DNA from: an uncultured Eubacteriales bacterium
GTDB lineage: Bacteria; Bacillota; Clostridia; Christensenellales; Borkfalkiaceae
Assembly (NCBI GenBank): GCA_900545325.1
Contig: UQZE01000095.1
Coordinates: 1-7,997, forward strand
Length of the DNA stretch: 7,997 nt
Reading direction: 5' to 3'
Made by a program: the position numbers and the translations under genes. Shown piece by piece: positions 1 to 4,852 of the stretch (position 1 is its first letter; each line of letters opens with the position of its first letter). Below the pieces are notes generated by a model. It was not told the DNA's origin, did not search any database, and saw only the letters and a list, made by a program, of their open reading frames with translations.

Positions 1-1
1 A

Positions 2-112
2 AGACACAGAAAGAACCTGCCCGTGAGAGGACAGAGTTCCAAGAGAAACGCCAGGACGAGGAAAGGTCCTCGCCGCACCGTCGCAAAGAAGAAGACGGCT
101 ACCAAGAAATAA
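2..112 (+). CDS. rpsM: 30S ribosomal protein S13, C-terminal end (partial)
   Basis: The reading frame that enters from the left edge encodes the last 36 residues of a protein and stops with TAA at 110-112. The visible peptide starts RHRKNLPVRGQ, continues with NARTRKGPRR and ends in a lysine-rich tail (KKKTATKK). This is the conserved basic C-terminus of S13, which lies in the head of the 30S subunit and contacts the P-site tRNA. The start is outside the window. Its position directly before rpsK is the usual alpha-operon order. The stop codon overlaps the AAGGAGG ribosome binding site of rpsK (111-117), so translation of the two genes is probably coupled. Identification rests on the short tail plus gene order, and both agree. 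Confidence 0.93.
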   Translation, partial: RHRKNLPVRGQSSKRNARTRKGPRRTVAKKKTATKK

Positions 113-126
113 GGAGGGCGTGAAAC

Positions 127-519
127 ATGGCTGTTAAGAAAAAAGTTATCAAAAAACGTAAGGACATAAAGAAAGTCGACAAGGGCCAGGTGCACATTCA
201 GGCTTCCTTCAACAATACGCTCGTTACCATTACGGATATGCAGGGCAACGCCATTTCCTGGTCGAGCGCGGGCAGTCTCGGTTTCAAGGGGTCGAGAAAA
301 AGCACGCCGTTCGCGGCGCAGATGGCTGCCGAAACGGCTGCGAAAGCCGCGAAAGAACACGGCCTGAGATCGGTCGAGGTTTTCGTGAAAGGCCCCGGCG
401 CGGGCAGAGAGTCGGCGATCAGAGCGATCACCAACTGCGACATCGAAATCACGCTCATTCAGGACGTGTCGCCCATTCCGCACAACGGGTGCAGACCGCC
501 GAAAAGACGCAGAGTTTAA
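127..519 (+). CDS. rpsK: 30S ribosomal protein S11
   Basis: The 130-residue product has the normal family length. S11 sits on the 30S platform near the mRNA exit and helps form the 16S rRNA 3'-domain neighbourhood. Visible family signatures are the internal segment HIQASFNNTLVTITD, the GPGAGRESAIRAI stretch and the basic C-terminus ending RPPKRRRV. The N-terminus is lysine-rich (KKKVIKKRKDIKK), as in Bacillota homologues. The ATG at 127 is preceded by a full AAGGAGG at 111-117 with about nine nucleotides of spacing, which fixes the start. It lies 14 nt after rpsM and 18 nt before rpsD in the same operon. Arginine codons are largely AGA, as in the neighbouring ribosomal genes. Nothing is unusual in the protein. 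Confidence 0.98.
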   Translation: MAVKKKVIKKRKDIKKVDKGQVHIQASFNNTLVTITDMQGNAISWSSAGSLGFKGSRKSTPFAAQMAAETAAKAAKEHGLRSVEVFVKGPGAGRESAIRAITNCDIEITLIQDVSPIPHNGCRPPKRRRV

Positions 520-537
520 TGGAGGAGAAAGTAAGAT

Positions 538-1161
538 ATGGCTAAATATACCGATTCTAAATGCCGTCTTTGCAGACGCGAAGGCGTAAAACTCTTCTTA
601 AAGGGTGAAAGATGTTATAAAAGCGTTTGCGCGCTGGAAAAAAGACCTACCGTTCCCGGACAGCACGGCTCTTCGAGAAAGAAGGTTTCCGAATACGGCC
701 TGCAGCTCCGTGAAAAGCAGAAGTGCAAGAGAATTTACGGCGTTCTGGAAGGTCAGTTCAAAAAATACTATCTGAGAGCGGACAGAATGAAGGGCATCAC
801 GGGTGAAAACATGCTCTCCCTGCTCGAAAGAAGGCTGGATAACGTGATTTACCGCATGGGTATCGGTTCTTCGAGAGCCGAAGCGAGACAGCTCGTAACG
901 CACGGCCACTTCTCGGTCAACGGCAGACCTTGCAATATCGCTTCCTATATCGTGAAAGTCGGCGACGTCGTCGCGGTGAAGGAAACCAAAAAGGACAACA
1001 AATACTTTGCGGAAATCAAGCAGATGAAAGTCGGCGCCATGCCCAAATGGCTGGAATTCAACCCCGAATCGCTGACGGGTAAAATCCTCGCCCTGCCGCA
1101 GAGAGACGATATCGACGCGCAGATCGCGGAACACCTTATCGTCGAATTGTATTCGAAATAA
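538..1161 (+). CDS. rpsD: 30S ribosomal protein S4, zinc-binding (four-cysteine) form
   Basis: The 207-residue product is a full-length S4, a primary 16S rRNA-binding protein that starts 30S assembly and lines the mRNA entry channel. In several bacteria it also represses its own operon. The N-terminus carries four cysteines at residues 9, 12, 26 and 31 (CX2CX13CX4C), the pattern of the zinc-containing C+ form known from Thermus S4. The S4 RNA-binding domain follows around residues 95-160 (LERRLDNVIYRMG, then SRAEARQLVTHGHFSVNG). A GGAGGAG ribosome binding site at 521-527 precedes the ATG. Here rpsD lies within the alpha operon, between rpsK and rpoA. In Bacillus subtilis it is a separate gene. 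It is followed by an unusually long, structured spacer. Confidence 0.98.
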   Translation: MAKYTDSKCRLCRREGVKLFLKGERCYKSVCALEKRPTVPGQHGSSRKKVSEYGLQLREKQKCKRIYGVLEGQFKKYYLRADRMKGITGENMLSLLERRLDNVIYRMGIGSSRAEARQLVTHGHFSVNGRPCNIASYIVKVGDVVAVKETKKDNKYFAEIKQMKVGAMPKWLEFNPESLTGKILALPQRDDIDAQIAEHLIVELYSK

Positions 1162-1208
1162 TCGATAACGCGCAGACGCGCGGCGCAGACGACGGTTTTG
1201 CGTACATA

Positions 1209-1271
1209 CGGTTTCGGCGGGGGGATAAGCGGAGTGCTCCACAACTTCGGAAAGAATGCCCGCCAAAGCCG
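1209..1271 (+). promoter_or_regulatory. Candidate structured RNA leader between rpsD and rpoA
   Basis: The spacer from 1162 to 1303 is 142 nt, while the other gaps in this operon are 4-18 nt. Segment 1209-1221 pairs with 1259-1271 over 13 positions, with one mismatch (C1215/A1265) and one G-U pair. A1208-T1272 extends the stem. The 37-nt interior contains a small GGAG/CTCC hairpin at about 1231-1240. A second upstream segment, CGGTTTTGCG at 1193-1202, can pair with the same 3' arm (1261-1271) with one bulge, so two mutually exclusive folds can be drawn. A T-rich run (1278-1285) and the rpoA ribosome binding site follow the stem. The short repeat GCGCAGACG occurs twice upstream (1170-1178 and 1183-1191). 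A regulatory role, for example S4 binding or attenuation, is inference. I see no promoter here. Confidence 0.45.
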
Positions 1272-1286
1272 TTAAACTATTTTTTC

Positions 1287-1293
1287 AAGGAGG
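1287..1293 (+). promoter_or_regulatory. Ribosome binding site that sets the rpoA start
   Basis: AAGGAGG lies 10 nt before the ATG at 1304. An in-frame ATG also exists at 1256, but it would add 16 residues unlike any alpha N-terminus. It also has no comparable site upstream and falls at the edge of a predicted stem. This site therefore decides for 1304. A second ATG follows immediately at 1307 and could be used with little difference. Confidence 0.85.
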
Positions 1294-1303
1294 TAAATTT
1301 CTC

Positions 1304-2251
1304 ATGATGGAAATTGAAATGCCGAAAATAGCAGTGGAAGAAAACGAAGAAAAAAGCTACGCCAAGATCGTGGTTGAACCTTTGGAAAAAGGGTTCGGCC
1401 TTACGATCGGCAACTGCCTGAGGAGGATTTTGCTGTCCGCTCTGCCCGGCGCCGCCATTACGAACGTTAAGTTCGCGGAGGGCGTCAAGCACGAGTTTAC
1501 GGCCATTCCGCACGTCAAGGAGGACGTGACGGAGATCATTCTCAACTTAAAGTGCGTGGCTATCAAAACGGCGAGCGTCGACAAGAACTTCAAAAAGAAC
1601 GTCAAGCTCTTTAAGGAAGGTCCGGGCGTGGTTACGGCGAGGGATATTTCGGGAGACGCCGAAATAGAAATTCTCAATCCCGACCAGTATATCTGCACGC
1701 TGGACGACGGCGCGGTTCTCGATATGGAACTGACCATCGGCCGCGGCAGAGGATACAAGGGAGCCGTGTACAACAAGACGGACATTATCGACAATATCCC
1801 GATAGACAGTATTTACACGCCTGTCAAGAAAGTGAGCTACAACGTCGAGGCGACGCGTGTGGGACAGAGCGTTGACTTTGATAAACTTACTCTCGAAGTG
1901 TGGACGAACGGCGCATTCTCGGGCAGGGACATCGTTTCCCTCGCCGCGAAGATCATGCAGGAACACATCGGCATGTTCGTAACGCTGAGCGAAGTCGGCA
2001 ATATCGGCATTCTGGTGCCGCCCGAAGAAGACAAGAAGATCAAGATCCTCGAAATGACCATCGAAGACATGGATCTTTCGGTGCGCTCTTACAACTGTCT
2101 GAAACGGGCGAATATCCATACCGTCGAAGATCTGACCAAGAAGACGGAGGACGATATGCTGAAAGTCCGCAACCTGGGTAAGAAATCGTTAGACGAAGTC
2201 ATTTACAAATTAGAGAGCTTGGGGTTAAAGCTCAAGGACAAGGAGGACTAA
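1304..2251 (+). CDS. rpoA: DNA-directed RNA polymerase subunit alpha
   Basis: From the ATG at 1304 the product is 315 residues, the normal alpha length. Alpha dimerises to scaffold beta and beta-prime assembly, and its C-terminal domain binds UP elements and activators. The N-terminal domain shows the dimerisation segment GNCLRRILLSALPGAAIT and the assembly segments around GRGRGYKGA. The C-terminal domain (about residues 250-310) shows LSVRSYNCLKRANI and LRKVRNLGKKSL-like helix-hairpin-helix features, written here as KVRNLGKKSLDEV. Arg261 and Asn264 correspond to the DNA-contacting residues of the Escherichia coli C-terminal domain (Arg265 and Asn268). The C-terminus is acidic and basic mixed (KLKDKED). 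The stop overlaps neither neighbour, but the rplQ ribosome binding site lies inside the last codons. A 142-nt structured spacer precedes the gene. Confidence 0.98.
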   Translation: MMEIEMPKIAVEENEEKSYAKIVVEPLEKGFGLTIGNCLRRILLSALPGAAITNVKFAEGVKHEFTAIPHVKEDVTEIILNLKCVAIKTASVDKNFKKNVKLFKEGPGVVTARDISGDAEIEILNPDQYICTLDDGAVLDMELTIGRGRGYKGAVYNKTDIIDNIPIDSIYTPVKKVSYNVEATRVGQSVDFDKLTLEVWTNGAFSGRDIVSLAAKIMQEHIGMFVTLSEVGNIGILVPPEEDKKIKILEMTIEDMDLSVRSYNCLKRANIHTVEDLTKKTEDDMLKVRNLGKKSLDEVIYKLESLGLKLKDKED

Positions 2252-2255
2252 GAAA

Positions 2256-2765
2256 GTGCCAAGGAAATTAGGATTGAATTCCACCCAAAGATTAGCGTTA
2301 ATTAAAAACCAGGCGTCTTATCTGCTCTGGTACGGCAAGATAGAAACCACCGAAGCGAGAGCCAAGGAAGTGAGAAGCTATGCCGAAAAGATAATTACCC
2401 TCGCGGTCAACAACTATGAAAACACCATCGAAGAAAAAGTGGAAGTTACCGACGCGAAGGGCAAGGTGAGCGTAAAGACCATCGTGAAGGACGGTTCCAA
2501 AAAGCTCGCCGCGAGAAGAAAGATCATGTCCAAGATCAACGATCTGCAGGAAATCAAGGGCGATAAGGAAAGCAAATCCGCATACAAGGCGAGAACGAAG
2601 GACGTCAATCATCCGCTCGTGGAAAAGATATTCAACGAACTCGCGCCCAAATATGCGGCCAGAAAAGAAGAAAAAGGCCAGGGCGGCGGATACACCAGGA
2701 TTTACAAGCTCGGCGAAAGAAAGGGCGACGCGGCTACGATGGCTGTCATCGAGTTGGTCGACTAA
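2256..2765 (+). CDS. rplQ: 50S ribosomal protein L17 with internal extension
   Basis: L17 binds 23S rRNA near the peptide exit tunnel. The GTG at 2256 is chosen because AAGGAGG at 2240-2246, inside the end of rpoA, is spaced nine nucleotides upstream, and because the protein then begins MPRKLGLNSTQRLALIKN, the family N-terminus. Other conserved parts are KIETTEARAKEVR (residues 28-40) and the C-terminal GGYTRIYKLGERKGDAATMAVIELVD (residues 144-169). The product has 169 residues, against roughly 115-130 in E. coli and B. subtilis. The excess lies in two stretches. One is at about residues 52-82 (beta-hairpin-like, EEKVEVTDAKGKVSVKTIV), and the other is lysine-rich, at about 98-118. The insertion is in frame and well coded, so it is not a sequencing artefact. 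It is the last gene of the alpha operon. Confidence 0.96.
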   Translation: MPRKLGLNSTQRLALIKNQASYLLWYGKIETTEARAKEVRSYAEKIITLAVNNYENTIEEKVEVTDAKGKVSVKTIVKDGSKKLAARRKIMSKINDLQEIKGDKESKSAYKARTKDVNHPLVEKIFNELAPKYAARKEEKGQGGGYTRIYKLGERKGDAATMAVIELVD

Positions 2766-2770
2766 GGCTG

Positions 2771-2799
2771 AAAAAAAGGCGTGCGCAACGCCTTTTTTT
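2771..2799. terminator. Intrinsic terminator of the alpha operon, usable on both strands
   Basis: A perfect 12-bp stem pairs 2771-2782 with 2788-2799 around a 5-nt loop (GCGCA). The arms carry A7 on the left and T7 on the right, so a U-tract follows the GC core (GGCGT/ACGCC) on either strand. It begins five nucleotides after the rplQ stop. It should end alpha-operon transcription. It would also stop any minus-strand transcript that started in the AT-rich palindrome just downstream. Confidence 0.92.
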
Positions 2800-2804
2800 G
2801 TTGC

Positions 2805-2841
2805 TTTATTATACGATAAATATATTTTATTGTATAATAAA
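2805..2841. repeat. 16-bp AT-rich inverted repeat (possible operator)
   Basis: The arms 2805-2820 and 2826-2841 are reverse complements, apart from one G-T position (G2815/T2831), around a 5-nt centre (TATAT). Each arm contains TATAAT in outward-facing orientation: 2833-2838 on the plus strand and the complement of 2808-2813 on the minus strand. It lies between the alpha-operon terminator and a small acidic gene. Its length and symmetry are more than base composition alone would suggest, although AT-rich DNA does favour palindromes. It could be a repressor operator over the promoter or a short palindromic repeat element. No specific regulator box is recognised. Confidence 0.6.
2833..2838 (+). 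promoter_or_regulatory. Candidate -10 box for the small acidic gene
   Basis: A consensus TATAAT sits 33 nt before the ATG at 2872, inside the right arm of the inverted repeat. No good -35 hexamer is found: 17 nt upstream reads TATACG and 18 nt upstream TTATAC. If active, the start would be near 2845, giving a leader of about 27 nt. The symmetry of the palindrome makes the TATAAT match less independent evidence than it looks. Confidence 0.35.
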
Positions 2842-2871
2842 TGAAAGTATAAAAACAGACGGCAGTCAATT

Positions 2872-3018
2872 ATGAGCGATTACGACAGAATGAGAAGGAG
2901 CGAGGAGCTGGACGACGACGGCGTAGAATACGACGAAAGCGAGATAAGCAAGACGGAAGAGGAAAAGTATTTCGAATTTTACGACGACATCAAGCGCACG
3001 CCGAAGGACGATTGGTAA
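2872..3018 (+). CDS. Small acidic protein of unknown function (48 residues)
   Basis: The product begins MSDYDRMRRSEELDDDG and ends YDDIKRTPKDDW. It has 19 Asp/Glu and 8 Lys/Arg out of 48 residues. It is rich in aromatic residues, has no cysteine, no signal peptide and no membrane segment, and is probably soluble. Third codon positions are mostly G or C (GAC, AGC, AAG, TAC, ACG), like the flanking genes and unlike the AT-rich DNA around it. This is the main reason to call it a gene. An in-frame stop at 2842-2844 limits the start to ATG 2872 or, less likely, ATG 2890. No clear Shine-Dalgarno site precedes either. It stands alone between two promoters, downstream of the alpha operon and before the exporter genes. 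I do not recognise a family and assign no function. Confidence 0.6.
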   Translation: MSDYDRMRRSEELDDDGVEYDESEISKTEEEKYFEFYDDIKRTPKDDW

Positions 3019-3056
3019 AAAAGGGACGTGCCGCGGAAAAAAACTTGCGCGAAACG

Positions 3057-3086
3057 TTTAATCGGCGGGCGTTTTTGTGGTATAAT
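3057..3086 (+). promoter_or_regulatory. Extended -10 promoter of the ABC exporter genes
   Basis: TGGTATAAT at 3078-3086 is a perfect extended -10 element (TG-N-TATAAT). The -35 is weak: TTTAAT at 3057-3062, with an 18-nt spacer, matches three of six consensus bases. The extended -10 can compensate. Transcription would begin near 3093, about 35 nt before the ATG at 3128. The 8-bp palindrome AAACGTTT at 3052-3059 overlaps the -35 region and could be a chance match or an operator. Confidence 0.65.
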
Positions 3087-3096
3087 ATAAAGAGCG

Positions 3097-3119
3097 CAAT
3101 GCAGAAAGAACTGCGGTTG
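3097..3119 (+). other. Possible hairpin at the 5' end of the exporter mRNA
   Basis: Segment 3097-3104 (CAATGCAG) can pair with 3111-3119 (CTGCGGTTG) around the loop AAAGAA, giving eight pairs with one bulged G and one G-U pair. With a start near 3093 this would lie at the very 5' end of the transcript, nine nucleotides before the ATG at 3128. The gene lacks a clear Shine-Dalgarno site, so the structure may affect ribosome access or mRNA stability. It is short enough to be chance. Confidence 0.3.
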
Positions 3120-3127
3120 GACAGAGT

Positions 3128-4852
3128 ATGTGGAAACTGAGAAGGTTTTTAAAAAATTATAAAAAGGAAACGGTCATAGCGCCCCTCTTCAAATTTTTCG
3201 AGGCGGCGCTCGAACTCGTGGTGCCGATCGTGATGGCCGAGATCATCGACGTGGGGATCAAGAACAATAACGATACGTATTGTTATTTTCTCGCCTTCAT
3301 GCTGGTGGGGTTTGCCGCGATGGGGCTGGGGTGTTCTCTGATCGCGCAGTATTATGCCGCGAAAGCGGCGCACGGTTACGGCACGGAACTGCGCACGGCG
3401 GTATTTTGCAAAATCAACACGCTTTCGCACGCCGATCTGGACAGAATGGGTATGCCGACGCTGATCACCCGCATCACCGCGGACATCAATCAGTCGGAAA
3501 AGGGCGTCAACCGCTTTCTGCGGCTCTTCTTGCGTTCGCCGTTCATCGTGGTCGGCGCGCTCGTCGCATCGCTCATAATCGACTGGAAAATGGGACTTAT
3601 CTTTCTCGCCGTAACTTTGATCATGGCGGGATTTATCTGGCTGATCATGGCGATCACCATACCTAAAAACGGCAAGGTGCAGCGTTCGCTCGACGAGATC
3701 AACGGCATTACCCGCGAAAACCTCGCGGGAGCGAGGGTAGTGCGCGCTTTTTCCATGCAGGACGAGGAAATCTCGAATTTCAAAAAGAAGAACGAACGGC
3801 TGATGAAAATGCAGTCTGTGCTCGGCGTGGTGTCCTCCCTGCTCAACCCCGTTACTTATGTTTTCGTCAATCTCGGCATTATCTTCGTGCTCTATCTGGG
3901 CGGCGGATTCGTCAATACGGGCGCGCTCACGCAGGGCGAGATCAGCGCGCTCATCAACTACATGTCGCAGATCCTGCTCGCGCTGGTGGTGTTCGCCAAC
4001 CTCGTGGTCGTGGTGGCGAGCGGCAGCGCTTCCTCCCGGCGCGTGAAGGAGGTTCTCGATTTAAAGCCCTCCCTGACCGAAGGCGAGCACGAAAACGACG
4101 AATATCCCGAAACCGTGCTGGAATTCAAAAGCGTGTGTTTCAAGTACAACGCCGGCGGCGACAACGTTCTCACGGACATCAACTTTACCTTGAAACGCGG
4201 CGAAACGCTGGGTATTATCGGCGGCACCGGCAGCGGAAAGTCCACCGTGATCGCCCTTGCGGAACGTTTTTACGACGTGGATTCGGGCGAAATACTCGTG
4301 GACGGCATGCCCGTAAAGCAGTACAAGTTCCGCGCGCTCCGCTCCAAATTCGGACTTGTGCCGCAAAAGGCTGTGCTCTTTAAAAATACCGTGCGCGGCA
4401 ATATCCGCTGGGGCAAGGAGGACGCTACGGACGAAGAGATCGTCCGCGCGCTCGAAACGGCGCAGATGAAGGATGTGCTCGATTCCTGGAACGTCGGGCT
4501 CGACAAAATGATCGAACAGGGCGGCCGCAACCTTTCCGGCGGTCAAAGGCAGCGCATGACCATCGCCCGCGCGCTCGTGGGCAATCCGGAAATACTCGTG
4601 CTGGACGACAGCGCTTCCGCGCTCGACTACGCCACCGATTTCAGACTGAGAAAGGCGATCGCGGAAAACTGCCGTTCGACGGTCATCATCATTTCCCAGC
4701 GCGCCAGCGCCATCAAAAACGCCGATAAAATTCTCGTTATGGACGACGGCAAGATCGTCGGCACGGGCACGCACGAACAGCTTCTCAAAAAGTGCGAAGT
4801 ATACAAGGAAATATGCGCGTCCCAGCTGTCCGCGAAAGGGGGTGCGAAATGA
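3128..4852 (+). CDS. ABC exporter half-transporter, degenerate-site subunit of a heterodimer
   Basis: The 574-residue protein is a type IV (B-family) ABC exporter half. It has a six-helix membrane domain (about residues 17-40, 53-75, 136-152, 156-178, 238-258 and 270-298) followed by an ATPase domain from about 330. Walker A is GGTGSGKST at 365-373, the Q-loop is VPQKAVLF, and the signature is a canonical LSGGQ at 469-473. Walker B ends in DD: Asp494 replaces the catalytic Glu, and the switch-loop His is Gln524 (SQRAS). This matches the degenerate-site subunit of heterodimers such as TM287 and BmrC. The partner is the next gene, which overlaps by ATGA. The first Met is used and the ribosome binding site is weak. 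The substrate is unknown. Drug, lipid or peptide export are all possible. Confidence 0.95.
   Translation: MWKLRRFLKNYKKETVIAPLFKFFEAALELVVPIVMAEIIDVGIKNNNDTYCYFLAFMLVGFAAMGLGCSLIAQYYAAKAAHGYGTELRTAVFCKINTLSHADLDRMGMPTLITRITADINQSEKGVNRFLRLFLRSPFIVVGALVASLIIDWKMGLIFLAVTLIMAGFIWLIMAITIPKNGKVQRSLDEINGITRENLAGARVVRAFSMQDEEISNFKKKNERLMKMQSVLGVVSSLLNPVTYVFVNLGIIFVLYLGGGFVNTGALTQGEISALINYMSQILLALVVFANLVVVVASGSASSRRVKEVLDLKPSLTEGEHENDEYPETVLEFKSVCFKYNAGGDNVLTDINFTLKRGETLGIIGGTGSGKSTVIALAERFYDVDSGEILVDGMPVKQYKFRALRSKFGLVPQKAVLFKNTVRGNIRWGKEDATDEEIVRALETAQMKDVLDSWNVGLDKMIEQGGRNLSGGQRQRMTIARALVGNPEILVLDDSASALDYATDFRLRKAIAENCRSTVIIISQRASAIKNADKILVMDDGKIVGTGTHEQLLKKCEVYKEICASQLSAKGGAK

Noticed and set aside
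598..1266. Long minus-strand open frame opposite rpsD (222 codons)
   Set aside because: It is antisense to a certain ribosomal gene, has no recognisable domain, and arises from the codon bias of rpsD.
1256..1303. Upstream ATG for rpoA adding MPAKAVKLFFQGGKFL
   Set aside because: No ribosome binding site precedes it, the added residues are unlike alpha subunits, and a strong AAGGAGG marks 1304.
3045..3075. Possible terminator after the small gene (AAACG with CGTTT, then T run)
   Set aside because: The stem is only about five pairs with a large loop, and the T run overlaps the next promoter region.
3099..3140. 13-codon upstream reading frame (MQKELRLDRVCGN) overlapping the exporter start
   Set aside because: It has no ribosome binding site and no repeated or stalling-type residues, so a chance ATG is the simplest explanation.
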